Positions 7,973 through 16,815 of a DNA stretch of 64,000 nucleotides are shown here, piece by piece. Location: the NCBI RefSeq assembly GCF_029714185.1, contig NZ_CP121671.1, forward strand, positions 2,542,001-2,606,000, read 5' to 3'. This DNA is from Halobacillus naozhouensis. Lineage in GTDB: Bacteria > Bacillota > Bacilli > Bacillales > Halobacillaceae. How positions within the stretch are numbered: position 1 is the first letter of the stretch; every line of letters begins with the position of its first letter. A program made the translations under genes and the position numbers. The notes beneath the pieces were generated by a model. It saw nothing but the letters and a program-made list of their open reading frames with translations. It had not been told where the DNA came from and searched no databases.

Positions 7973-9253
7973 TTATTCAAAAAATTTCCTTATTGCGGAA
8001 ATAAAATACAAGGATCCTGTAATAAGTAAGACGTCTGATTCATTCATCGTTGGACAAATTTCTTCTAGAGCCTGCTTATAATTCGTATGCACGTGTAGTC
8101 GATTATGGGTGACAAGTTGAGAGATCTCTTCAGCCTCCATCGCTTTTGGAAAATCAAAGTGGGTTACCCATAACTCATCAGCTATTCCCTTTAACTGTGC
8201 CAGCATCTCCTTTACAGGCTTATCAAGAAGAGCAGCATACATGATGATAATCCTTTTATCATCATAGTGTTTGATCATGGTCTCCACTAATGCTTTAGTC
8301 CCTTCCTGGTTATGTGCTCCATCCAAAATGATTTGAGGCTGCTCAGAAACTCTTTCAAAACGAGCTGGCCAAAACGTCGATTCTATGCCTGCTTTGTATT
8401 GGCTGCGGTCAACTTTATAACCTGCATCCTTAAGCAGTTCCATTGCATAAAGGGCTAAGGAAGCATTTTTAACTTGATGTTCTCCTTTCAATGGTGAGAA
8501 AAAAGAAGACTCTCCGTAACCTGGTGCTGAAAATGAAAAATATTCTCCATTTTGTACACTTTTCAGGTGAGTGCTGGTAAAGCTTTCACCCATCGTAAAT
8601 AATGGAGCATGCTGTTCCGCTGCCTTATGTTTGATAACATGAAGCACATCGTCTCGTTCCGCTCCAGTAATAACATGGGTTTTTTCTTTAATTATTCCCG
8701 CTTTTTCATAAGCGATTTGTTCATAACTGTCGCCAAGTATCCCCATATGATCTAACCCTATATTTGTAATTATGGATAGAGCCGGATGGATAATATTCGT
8801 TGAATCCATCCTTCCTCCAAGACCTGCTTCAAACAAAACAAAATCTAAGGGCTGACGAGAAAAATATAGAATAGCCATCGCTGTAATCACTTCAAACTCT
8901 GTAGGCTCTCCCCAAACCGTGTTCGCCAATTGTTCTGCAAGTGGCTGAATATCGAGGACAAGGTTCGCAAGTTCCTCATCATCAATCGGATTCCCATTTA
9001 CGCTAATTCGCTCATTAAATCGCGTGATATAAGGTGACGTAAAACTACCTGCTGTATACCCTTGCTTCTGAACCAAATTCCGTAAAAATGTCAACGTAGA
9101 TCCTTTTCCATTCGTCCCGGCAATATGAATAGATGTTATTTTTTTCTCTGGATGCCCCAGCTTCTCCATCATCCATTTCATTCGATTTAAACCAGGCTTA
9201 ACTTTGAACTTTTCGCGTGAATGGATCCATTGTAACGCTTCATCATAATTCAT
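7973..9253 (-). CDS. folC: Folylpolyglutamate / dihydrofolate synthase
   Basis: FolC adds glutamate to dihydropteroate and extends the polyglutamate tail of folates, using ATP. The 426-residue protein has the Mur-ligase-type P-loop GTNGKGST (46-53), the EAGLGGRMDSTN motif and the C-terminal FDGAHN-like signature seen here as ILDGAHNQEGTKAL. It follows valS by 58 bases, with a terminator-like hairpin between, so valS read-through would be reduced. Confidence 0.95.
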   Translation of the reverse strand: MNYDEALQWIHSREKFKVKPGLNRMKWMMEKLGHPEKKITSIHIAGTNGKGSTLTFLRNLVQKQGYTAGSFTSPYITRFNERISVNGNPIDDEELANLVLDIQPLAEQLANTVWGEPTEFEVITAMAILYFSRQPLDFVLFEAGLGGRMDSTNIIHPALSIITNIGLDHMGILGDSYEQIAYEKAGIIKEKTHVITGAERDDVLHVIKHKAAEQHAPLFTMGESFTSTHLKSVQNGEYFSFSAPGYGESSFFSPLKGEHQVKNASLALYAMELLKDAGYKVDRSQYKAGIESTFWPARFERVSEQPQIILDGAHNQEGTKALVETMIKHYDDKRIIIMYAALLDKPVKEMLAQLKGIADELWVTHFDFPKAMEAEEISQLVTHNRLHVHTNYKQALEEICPTMNESDVLLITGSLYFISAIRKFFE

Positions 9254-9270
9254 CTATACGACCTTCCTTC

Positions 9271-9304
9271 AAAAAAGAGGAGAGCATTCGCTTGAATACC
9301 CTCC
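9271..9304 (-). terminator. Hairpin and T-run between valS and folC
   Basis: On the minus strand an 11-bp stem (GGAGGGTATTC with GAATGCTCTCC, two G-U pairs), loop AAGC, is followed by TCTTTTTT. It begins just after the valS stop and should end most valS transcripts before folC. Confidence 0.75.
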
Positions 9305-9311
9305 CATAGCT

Positions 9312-11954
9312 TTATGCTTTTAGTTCACTGATGCGAGTCTCTACTTTACCGCGTTTATCCAAATAATCCTGTTCTTTTTTACGTTCTTCTTCGACAACAT
9401 GCTCAGGGGCTTTTTTAACAAAACCTTCATTCGAAAGTTTCTTCTGAACACGTTCTACTTCTTTATCCCATTTCTGCCAATCTTTTTCTAAACGTTTTAT
9501 TTCGTCATCGATATTAATCAGACCAGCAAGCGGCAGATAAAGCTCTGCTCCTGTTATTACGGCAGACATTGCTTTTTCAGGTGCCTTGAGATCTGTACCA
9601 ATAACGAGTTCACTTGGATTACAGAATCGCTCCAAATAGCTTCGGTTCTTCTCGAGCTCTGCAGCCACTGATTCATCCTTGGCTTGAATCATCAATTGAA
9701 TTTCCTTAGACATTGGTGTATCAACTTCAGCCCGGATATTACGCACAGAACGAATGATCGATACCAATCGTTCCATTTCGGCAACGGCCGTTTCATTGTG
9801 ATGCTCTTCTTTCACCTGTGGCCATGCAGCCTGAGTGATCGACTCTCCTAGGTGAGGAAGATGCTGCCAGATTTCTTCCGTAATAAACGGCATAAACGGG
9901 TGAAGCATACGCATAATCTGATCTAAAGTGTAAGCTAAAATCGAACGTGTTGTATGAATACGGGCTTCATCTTCTCCGTAGAGCGGAAGTTTGGCCATTT
10001 CGATATACCAGTCACAAAACTCATCCCAGATAAAATTGTATAAGTGACGTCCTGCCTCCCCAAATTCGTATTTGTCGATATTCCGTGTTACCTGCTCAAT
10101 CGTTTCATTTAATCGGGTAAGAATCCAATCATCAGCCACTGATTTTTCACCAGATAAGTCAATGTCATCGTATGTTAAATCACCCATGTTCATTAAGGCA
10201 AACCGTGAAGCATTCCAAATTTTATTGGCGAAGTTCCACGTGGATTCAACCTTCTCCCACTGGAAGCGCAGGTCCTGACCTGGAGCGGAGCCGGTAGAAA
10301 GGAAGTATCGTAATGAATCTGCACCGTATTCCTCAATGACCTCCATCGGGTCGACTCCGTTACCGAGCGACTTACTCATTTTACGACCTTCTGCATCGCG
10401 AACTAGTCCGTGAATGAGCACATCTTCAAATGGACGACGGTCTGTAAATTCAATCGACTGAAAAATCATCCTGCTAACCCAGAAGAAGATAATATCATAC
10501 CCGGTGACAAGCGCATTGGTTGGGAAGAACCGCTGGAAGTCCTCACTATTCTCATCAGGCCACCCCATCGTAGAAAAAGGCCATAATGCAGATGAAAACC
10601 AGGTATCGAGCACATCCTCATCCTGCTCCCAGTTCTCAGCGTCTGTTGGAGCTTTCTTCCCTACGTAGATTTCGCCAGTTTCTTTATGGTACCAGGCAGG
10701 AATCCGATGTCCCCACCACAACTGACGGGATATACACCAATCACGAATGTTCTCCATCCAGCGCAGGTATGTCTTCTCAAAACGGTCCGGGACGAAATGA
10801 ACCTTATCATTCCCGCTTTGTAAGTTAATGGCTTTTTTCGCTAGCGGTTCCATATTAACAAACCATTGTGTAGATAAATACGGTTCCACTACAGCTCCGC
10901 TACGCTCAGAGTGACCAACAGAGTGCCAATGGTCTTCTATTTCAAAAAGAACACCTTCCGCTTGCAAGTCCTTGACGATTTGCTTACGACACTCAAATCG
11001 GTCCATACCCTGATATTGCCCAGCCTGATCATTCATCGTCCCGTCTTCATTCATAACCAGGACACGTTTTAATTTATGGCGGTTACCAATTTCAAAATCA
11101 TTGGGATCGTGGGCCGGAGTAATTTTAACTGCCCCTGATCCGAATTCCATTTCTACATAGTCATCCGCTACAATTTCAAGTTCCCGCCCTATAATTGGCA
11201 GAATTGCTTTCTTACCAATGAGGTGTTTGTAACGATCATCATCAGGGTGAACTGCAATTGCTGTATCTCCAAGCATTGTTTCAGGGCGAGTCGTAGCGAT
11301 CTCTATCGAACCTTCCCCATCCTTTAAAGGATAACGCATGTGATAAAAAGCACCCTGGACATCTTTGTATTCTACTTCAATGTCCGACAAGGCGGTTTTT
11401 GTAGCTGGGTCCCAGTTGATGATATATTCTCCACGGTAAATCAAATCTTTTTCATAAAGTTTTACAAACACTTCCTTAACAGCTTCGGATAAGCCATCAT
11501 CAAGTGTGAAACGCTCACGTGAATAATCAAGCCCGAGACCTAATTTTTCCCACTGGGTACGAATAAACTGGGCGTACTCCTTCTTCCATTCCCATGACTT
11601 CTCCAGAAATTCCTCTCGACCGAGATCATAGCGGGTTGTTCCCTGTTCTTTAAGCTTCGCTTCCACTTTTGCCTGTGTGGCAATCCCAGCATGGTCCATT
11701 CCAGGAAGCCATAATACGTCATATCCTTGCATCCGTTTAACGCGTGTCAAAATATCTTGTAATGTCGTATCCCAGGCGTGACCTAAGTGAAGTTTGCCTG
11801 TGACATTCGGCGGTGGAATAACAATCGTATAAGGTTCCTTGTTCTTATCACCTGTTGCTTCAAAAAATTTGCCGTCCACCCAGTATTTGTAACGATCCTT
11901 TTCGACTGCTGATGGATCATACTTTGTTGGCATGGTTACATCCTTTTCCTCCAT
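9312..11954 (-). CDS. valS: Valyl-tRNA synthetase
   Basis: ValS charges tRNA-Val with valine. The 880-residue class I synthetase has the HIGH-type motif PPNVTGKLHLGH near residues 48-59 and KMSKS in EGRKMSKSLGNGVDP. The editing (CP1) domain lies between (TTRPETMLGDTAIAVHP), and a C-terminal coiled coil is rich in Lys/Glu. The ATG follows AAGGAGGAACAG. A T-box leader upstream couples transcription to uncharged tRNA-Val. Confidence 0.98.
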   Translation of the reverse strand: MEEKDVTMPTKYDPSAVEKDRYKYWVDGKFFEATGDKNKEPYTIVIPPPNVTGKLHLGHAWDTTLQDILTRVKRMQGYDVLWLPGMDHAGIATQAKVEAKLKEQGTTRYDLGREEFLEKSWEWKKEYAQFIRTQWEKLGLGLDYSRERFTLDDGLSEAVKEVFVKLYEKDLIYRGEYIINWDPATKTALSDIEVEYKDVQGAFYHMRYPLKDGEGSIEIATTRPETMLGDTAIAVHPDDDRYKHLIGKKAILPIIGRELEIVADDYVEMEFGSGAVKITPAHDPNDFEIGNRHKLKRVLVMNEDGTMNDQAGQYQGMDRFECRKQIVKDLQAEGVLFEIEDHWHSVGHSERSGAVVEPYLSTQWFVNMEPLAKKAINLQSGNDKVHFVPDRFEKTYLRWMENIRDWCISRQLWWGHRIPAWYHKETGEIYVGKKAPTDAENWEQDEDVLDTWFSSALWPFSTMGWPDENSEDFQRFFPTNALVTGYDIIFFWVSRMIFQSIEFTDRRPFEDVLIHGLVRDAEGRKMSKSLGNGVDPMEVIEEYGADSLRYFLSTGSAPGQDLRFQWEKVESTWNFANKIWNASRFALMNMGDLTYDDIDLSGEKSVADDWILTRLNETIEQVTRNIDKYEFGEAGRHLYNFIWDEFCDWYIEMAKLPLYGEDEARIHTTRSILAYTLDQIMRMLHPFMPFITEEIWQHLPHLGESITQAAWPQVKEEHHNETAVAEMERLVSIIRSVRNIRAEVDTPMSKEIQLMIQAKDESVAAELEKNRSYLERFCNPSELVIGTDLKAPEKAMSAVITGAELYLPLAGLINIDDEIKRLEKDWQKWDKEVERVQKKLSNEGFVKKAPEHVVEEERKKEQDYLDKRGKVETRISELKA

Positions 11955-11983
11955 GGATCTGTTCCTCCTTTAATCATCTCGTG

Positions 11984-12250
11984 AAATAAAAAAATCCCCT
12001 TCATCCATAAAAAGGACGAAAGAGATTACTATCCGTGGTACCACCTTTATTTACAGGGATTCCCTGTACACTTCATTAGTTCATAACGGTTTTGAACCGG
12101 CTTCTTCTACTTTACTTTCAAAGAAACTGCATCCAGGGCGACCTTCCATCAATAAACTGGCTGGGAAACTTTCAGCACGTGTTTCCCTCTCTGGAGCGTC
12201 TATTCATGTACTCTTCCCTATCACGGCATTTCACATATAGGTATTCTTTT
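11984..12250 (-). promoter_or_regulatory. T-box riboswitch leader of valS
   Basis: The minus-strand leader contains the T-box core GGTGGTACCACGGA (12032-12045), whose TGGT would pair with a tRNA ending ACCA, as tRNA-Val does. Upstream are stem I elements (GGGAAGAGTACATG and a distal arm with paired GGGAAAC/GTTTCCC). A 12-bp terminator stem (TCTCTTTCGTCC with GGATGAAGGGGA, 11995-12025) with seven T lies downstream. Uncharged tRNA-Val would stabilise the antiterminator. A GTC at 12140-12142 is a candidate valine specifier codon; I could not fold stem I well enough to be certain. Confidence 0.9.
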
Positions 12251-12254
12251 TCAT

Positions 12255-12284
12255 ATTGTATATAGAATTCACTGTTGAAGTCAA
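12255..12284 (-). promoter_or_regulatory. Sigma-A promoter of the valS leader
   Basis: The minus strand reads TTGACT (12279-12284) and TACAAT (12255-12260), 18 bases apart; TATACA at 16 bases is an overlapping choice. It lies directly before the T-box leader. Confidence 0.75.
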
Positions 12285-12398
12285 CTTTTTTTATTAAATT
12301 AGGCTTTAGTATTTGTTTAATGTCAGAAAACCTGTAATGAATGATTGCTGCTCGGCCCATCCACGTCTTGTCATTTATGATAAAAGGAGGAACATATC

Positions 12399-12587
12399 AT
12401 GAGTCGTTTCTATCGCTACCGGCTCCCACCATGGTGCAGACATTGGCTGTTAATTATCGAAAGAGCCATTCTGCCTATTATGATTTATCAGCTGTTCCGA
12501 ACCATATTTTGGCCAACTACACTAGATGTTTTCTTAACAGGTATCTTCATCGGCTTATATATAGCGTTCCATTTAAAATGGATTTAA
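12399..12587 (+). CDS. Small membrane protein of unknown function (62 aa)
   Basis: The ATG is preceded by a near-perfect AAAGGAGG at 8 bases, which makes this a likely real gene. The product begins MSRFYRYRLPPWCRHWLLII and has two hydrophobic stretches (about 18-36 and 43-60) divided by a short FWPTTLD segment, so it is probably a two-pass hairpin membrane protein. It is read opposite to its neighbours, and its stop overlaps that of spoVID by 4 bases, tail to tail. I do not recognise the family. B. subtilis has ysxE near this position, but this is not YsxE. Confidence 0.65.
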   Translation: MSRFYRYRLPPWCRHWLLIIERAILPIMIYQLFRTIFWPTTLDVFLTGIFIGLYIAFHLKWI

Positions 12588-13612
12588 TGCGGAATATAAA
12601 CGATTTGACCAGGAGTTACATCTTCCTCCAAATCATTGATCTTCTCGATTTGTTTAACAGGAACTTCATATCTTTCCGCAATCATTTCAATGGTTTCATT
12701 ATCTTGGGCGATATACATTTTCATTTTGGTGTAGGAGTCTTCCCGATTAGGAAAGAGATGTTTAAATATCTGTTTAATCCCATTTACACCAGATGAAGGG
12801 GATGCTTCTTCTTCATTTTCGTTTTCTTCCTCTTCCTGGTACGAAGCGAGAGTGGAATGGGGAGGTGTGTCACTCGCATTTACATGGTTTGTCGTTCCTT
12901 CCCATTCACTCGTGCTTTCAGAAGAAATCTCCTGTACATGCTCAATTTTATTTTCTTTAAAATAATCCGACAAACTTTGTGATTTTTTATAGGACCATCT
13001 TCCCTCTTCATCCTCTTCCTCTTCAATATCCTCTGGTTGCTCAGGCTCATGTAGTTTTCGATGTTCCTGAAGATCAAAAATCGAAGTATCAGGTCTCTCA
13101 GGTTCTTCTTTGTTAAAGTCAACAGGTCCAACCGTTAACGATTCATCAAATACTTCTTGCTCAGGAACTGGCGGTGCCTGCTCTTGTCTCAGGCCATTTA
13201 TGTTAAGTTGAGCCTCTAGCCTAAGATAATGTTCAGCCGGGATTTCATAATCAAAGCTTTCAATGTTAATGTGAACTTGGTCTGTATCCTCCACCCGATC
13301 CGCCGGAATCGTCACTTCGACCGGAAAAGAATGAGAAAATTCGTAAACTCCCTCTTCCCCCCTCTCTATTAAATCAACCACCCGTCCTGATTGAATCGGA
13401 GCTGTATCTGCATATTTATCTTCTTCCTGCCCCGGCATATATTCGCCTGCTAGAATGACAGTCCCCTTTAAGCGGACTTCATCTCCTAAATCTTCGAGCG
13501 TAATTTCCGGTTCTAAAGAAATGCCAAGCAGTTCACGAACGCCCTGTCCTCCCTTAAACTGTAAGGATTCATTTAAATGGAATGAAAAAACTTGTTCTTC
13601 CTGATTACCCAC
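12584..13612 (-). CDS. spoVID: Spore coat morphogenesis protein SpoVID (LysM)
   Basis: SpoVID encases the forespore and recruits SafA and other coat proteins. The 342-residue protein starts with the conserved FSFHLNESLQFKGGQGVREL-type domain. An acidic, low-complexity middle (about 160-290, with runs of Glu) follows, and a C-terminal LysM motif (about 296-341, ending VTPGQIVYIPH). The GTG start follows AGGGAGGGG. It lies between hemL and valS as in B. subtilis, with its own sigma-E-like promoter after the hemL terminator. Confidence 0.9.
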   Translation of the reverse strand: MGNQEEQVFSFHLNESLQFKGGQGVRELLGISLEPEITLEDLGDEVRLKGTVILAGEYMPGQEEDKYADTAPIQSGRVVDLIERGEEGVYEFSHSFPVEVTIPADRVEDTDQVHINIESFDYEIPAEHYLRLEAQLNINGLRQEQAPPVPEQEVFDESLTVGPVDFNKEEPERPDTSIFDLQEHRKLHEPEQPEDIEEEEDEEGRWSYKKSQSLSDYFKENKIEHVQEISSESTSEWEGTTNHVNASDTPPHSTLASYQEEEENENEEEASPSSGVNGIKQIFKHLFPNREDSYTKMKMYIAQDNETIEMIAERYEVPVKQIEKINDLEEDVTPGQIVYIPH

Positions 13613-13657
13613 TCTATCGTCCCCTCCCTATTTAAAATCAACATAGTTGTTTAATAC

Positions 13658-13685
13658 ACCATATGCACAACTCTGTCTTATATAC
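13658..13685 (-). promoter_or_regulatory. Candidate sigma-E promoter of spoVID
   Basis: On the minus strand CATATGGT (13658-13665) matches the sigma-E -10 CATANNNT, with GTATATA (13679-13685) 13 bases upstream as a partial -35 (5 of 7). It lies between the hemL terminator and spoVID. Confidence 0.45.
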
Positions 13686-13717
13686 ATTATTTAGAGAGTT
13701 GACGCCCCCTGACCGCA

Positions 13718-13754
13718 CAAAAAAGGAACATCATCTATTATGATAATGTCCCTC
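13718..13754 (-). terminator. Terminator of the hem operon (after hemL)
   Basis: The minus strand has an 11-bp stem (GGGACATTATC with GATGATGTTCC) followed by six T, just after the hemL stop. It ends the hemAXCDBL transcript before spoVID. Confidence 0.88.
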
Positions 13755-13764
13755 TTTATCACCT

Positions 13765-15045
13765 CTATAGTGAAGCAAATACCTTCTCAGCCGCTTTAAT
13801 TGTATATTCAATATCTTCATCCGTATGAGCAACCGACAAGAAAGTCCCTTCGAACTGTGATGGCGGCAGGAAGATTCCTTCTTCAATCATGCCACGATAA
13901 TATCTGGAGAACATCTCCAAATCTGATTGATTTGCGGTTTCAAAATTGGTGACTGGCTGATTTGTAAAGAAGAACCCAACCATGGAACCTGCACGGTTTA
14001 CTGTTAAAGGAATCTGATGTTCTGCTGCTGCTGCAGTGAACCCTTCAATGAGACGATCTACTTTTTTACTAATTTGTTCGTATGCTTCTTCGTCCATTGC
14101 CTTTAAGGTCTCGTAACCAGCCATCATGGCTAATGGGTTTCCCGAAAGCGTTCCCGCCTGATAAATGTCTCCAACCGGTGCTACACTTTCCATGATTTCA
14201 CGCTTCCCGCCGTAGGCACCTACAGGAAGTCCTCCGCCAATCACTTTACCTAGACAGGTCATATCAGGGGTTACACCAAAATGCCCCTGGGCACTATTAT
14301 AACCCACACGAAAGCCTGTCATGACCTCGTCAAAAATAAGTACGGTTTCGTGCTCTTGTGTAATCGACCGCAAGCCTGTTAAAAACTCTTCATTAGGCGG
14401 TACAACGCCCATATTTCCAGACACGGGCTCCACAATAACAGCTGCCAGGTCATCACCGTATTCTTCAAATACATAACGCACACTTTCCAGATCGTTATAA
14501 GGAACGGTAATCGTATTTTTAGCAATTGATTCCGGTACACCTGGGGAATCCGGAAGTCCTAGTGTAGCTACACCAGAGCCTGCCTTAATCAACAAAGAAT
14601 CACCGTGCCCATGGTAATTTCCTTCGAACTTAAGTATTTTGTTACGCCCTGTATACCCTCTTGCTACTCTTAGTGCACTCATAGTAGCCTCTGTTCCTGA
14701 GTTCACCATTCGCAGCATTTCGATCGATGGCACTCGATCAATAACAAGCTGCGCTAACTTATTTTCAATTAATGTCGGTGTACCAAAGCTTGTCCCGAGC
14801 TCGGTCGTTTTCTTAAGCGACTCCACAACTCTTTCATCAGCATGACCAAGTATTAATGGGCCCCAGCTCAATACATAGTCCACATACTCTTGCCCATCGA
14901 TGTCGTAAATTTTCGAGCCTTTTCCCCGCTCCATGAAAATCGGGTTCATATTAACTGATTTAAAAGCACGGACAGGAGAGTTCACCCCTCCCGGCATTAA
15001 GTCTACTGCCTCGTTATACGCATCTGTAGATCGATCAAAGTTCAT
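13765..15045 (-). CDS. hemL: Glutamate-1-semialdehyde 2,1-aminomutase
   Basis: HemL is a PLP enzyme that moves the amino group of glutamate-1-semialdehyde to make 5-aminolevulinate, the second step after HemA. The 426-residue product has the PLP-lysine region TCLGKVIGGGLPVGAYGG (Lys near 265) and the LIFDEVMTGFRVG aspartate motif. The ATG at 15045 is preferred because AAAGGG lies 8 bases upstream; a GTG three codons earlier sits directly on the ribosome binding site. It is the last gene of the hem operon. Confidence 0.97.
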   Translation of the reverse strand: MNFDRSTDAYNEAVDLMPGGVNSPVRAFKSVNMNPIFMERGKGSKIYDIDGQEYVDYVLSWGPLILGHADERVVESLKKTTELGTSFGTPTLIENKLAQLVIDRVPSIEMLRMVNSGTEATMSALRVARGYTGRNKILKFEGNYHGHGDSLLIKAGSGVATLGLPDSPGVPESIAKNTITVPYNDLESVRYVFEEYGDDLAAVIVEPVSGNMGVVPPNEEFLTGLRSITQEHETVLIFDEVMTGFRVGYNSAQGHFGVTPDMTCLGKVIGGGLPVGAYGGKREIMESVAPVGDIYQAGTLSGNPLAMMAGYETLKAMDEEAYEQISKKVDRLIEGFTAAAAEHQIPLTVNRAGSMVGFFFTNQPVTNFETANQSDLEMFSRYYRGMIEEGIFLPPSQFEGTFLSVAHTDEDIEYTIKAAEKVFASL

Positions 15046-15072
15046 CCTGAACACCCTTTCCCTTTAACAAAA

Positions 15073-16050
15073 TTACTTCTCTAAATAGCGTGCGACATCT
15101 TTTGCAAAATAAGTGACTATTAAATCGGCGCCTGCCCGCTTCATGGAAGTCAGTTTCTCAAGTACGATTTCTTGTTCGTTAACCCAGCCATTTTGGGCTG
15201 CCGCTTTAATCATCGAATACTCTCCACTTACGTTGTAAGCCACCAATGGTAAATGATAACGATCTTTCAATTCTCTCATAATATCAAGGTAGGATAAGGC
15301 TGGCTTTACAATCAAAAAGTCCGCACCCTCCTCAATATCAGATTCCGCTTCACGAAGGGCTTCCAAACGATTCGCCGGATCCATTTGATAGGCGCGGCGG
15401 TCGCCAAATTGCGGAGAACTATGAGCTGCATCACGGAATGGACCGTAGAAGGCTGAAGCATATTTAACAGCATAGGACATAACAGGAATTTGGCTGTAGC
15501 CTGCTTCATCTAACCCCTTACGGATTGCAGCAACAAAACCATCCATCATATTAGATGGTGCGATTACATCGGCTCCTGCTTCAGCCTGGGTTACAGCGGT
15601 CTTCGTAATCAATTCTAATGATTCATCATTGGCGATATCTCCATTTCTAATCACACCACAGTGACCATGATCCGTATATTGACACAAACAAGTGTCAGCA
15701 ATAACGGTTAACGAAGTATGTTCTTTTTTAATATAACGAATCGCTTGTTGTACGATTCCTTCATTATGATAAGCTTGCGTACCAACCGCATCCTTCTCGT
15801 TAGGCACCCCAAAGACGATCACTGAACGCACACCCAGGTGTTCCAGCTCCGTCATTTCCTCTGCTAAATAATCCAGAGACACTTGATGTACCCCAGGCAT
15901 AGATGCAACGGCATTTTTAACTCCGCTTCCTTCTACTACAAAGATCGGGTAAATTAAATCTTCTTTATGAAGATATGTCTCTCTAACAAGGGAACGCATT
16001 GATTCTGTCTTTCTCAGCCTGCGATGCCGCTTAAACTGTAATGGATTCAT
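15073..16050 (-). CDS. hemB: Delta-aminolevulinic acid dehydratase (porphobilinogen synthase)
   Basis: HemB condenses two 5-aminolevulinates to porphobilinogen. The 325 residues include the zinc-type cysteine motif DTCLCQYTDHGHCG (about 118-131), the Schiff-base lysine in FLIVKPALSYLD and the second active-site lysine in SYAVKYASAFYGPFRDA. It sits between hemD and hemL in the hem operon. Confidence 0.97.
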   Translation of the reverse strand: MNPLQFKRHRRLRKTESMRSLVRETYLHKEDLIYPIFVVEGSGVKNAVASMPGVHQVSLDYLAEEMTELEHLGVRSVIVFGVPNEKDAVGTQAYHNEGIVQQAIRYIKKEHTSLTVIADTCLCQYTDHGHCGVIRNGDIANDESLELITKTAVTQAEAGADVIAPSNMMDGFVAAIRKGLDEAGYSQIPVMSYAVKYASAFYGPFRDAAHSSPQFGDRRAYQMDPANRLEALREAESDIEEGADFLIVKPALSYLDIMRELKDRYHLPLVAYNVSGEYSMIKAAAQNGWVNEQEIVLEKLTSMKRAGADLIVTYFAKDVARYLEK

Positions 16051-16056
16051 TGGGAA

Positions 16057-16815
16057 CTATCCTTTCTTACCAAAATGGTCTGCCATATTACAGACCATAG
16101 ATTTAATTGTGTATGTTTCTGGAACATAAACCGTCAGGAAACCAGAAGATTTTGCGGCCTCCCCAGTTGTCGGCCCGATGCAAAAGCAAGGGATATGCAG
16201 AGCAGGCTCTTTATGATCCTTTGTCAGCTGCATAAATGCTTCTACTGTAGATGGACTAGTGAAAGTCAAAGCATCAAGCCCATCTAGCTGGTTAGCCAGC
16301 AAGTTATTCTCATTTACTAATAGCGTATCATATACAGTAGCGGTTTTGAAAAATACTCCCTGTTGTTTGAAGGCGCGAGGCAAGATTTCCCGAGATCGAT
16401 TGCCCCGTACAAATAAAATCTTCCCGGGTTGCTCTACCTGTTCGAAAAATTGCTCGACCATAGATGATGCTTGATAGTCTGACGGTATAAAATCCGGTGT
16501 TATGCCACATGTTTCAAGCATGTGGGCAGTTTTATCACCAACCACGGCCCACTTACAATTCTCAGGTATTTTTATCTGATAAAGACGAATCAACTCGAAA
16601 AAAAACTTCACGCCATTAGAGCTTGTCAAAAAAACCCAGCTGAAGTCGTGAAGTTTTGTAAGAATGTTGTGGTTATCTAAAGAGTCATTCAACTTAAACT
16701 GAAGGAGAGGAGCATGAAGAACCTTTCCTCCAAATCGTTCAACTTCCTTCTTTATAGATGAGGATTGAGAAGATGCCCTCGTCACCAGAATATTCTTCCC
16801 CGCTAGTGGTAACAT
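16057..16815 (-). CDS. hemD: Uroporphyrinogen-III synthase
   Basis: HemD closes hydroxymethylbilane and inverts ring D to make uroporphyrinogen III. The 252-residue product has the two-lobed HemD fold: LAGKNILVTRASSQ at the start, WVFLTSSNGVKFFFE near residue 80, and TFTSPSTVEAF followed by CIGPTTGEAAKSSG in the second half. Its ATG overlaps the hemC stop by one base. A second, divergent HemD-like gene lies in the sulfur operon at 43056-43874. Confidence 0.95.
   Translation of the reverse strand: MLPLAGKNILVTRASSQSSSIKKEVERFGGKVLHAPLLQFKLNDSLDNHNILTKLHDFSWVFLTSSNGVKFFFELIRLYQIKIPENCKWAVVGDKTAHMLETCGITPDFIPSDYQASSMVEQFFEQVEQPGKILFVRGNRSREILPRAFKQQGVFFKTATVYDTLLVNENNLLANQLDGLDALTFTSPSTVEAFMQLTKDHKEPALHIPCFCIGPTTGEAAKSSGFLTVYVPETYTIKSMVCNMADHFGKKG

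Noticed and set aside
12341..12796. A plus-strand open frame of 151 codons overlapping the small membrane gene and the end of spoVID
   Set aside because: It lacks a ribosome binding site, lies antisense to the spoVID LysM region, and the frame with the strong AAAGGAGG at 12399 is the better choice.
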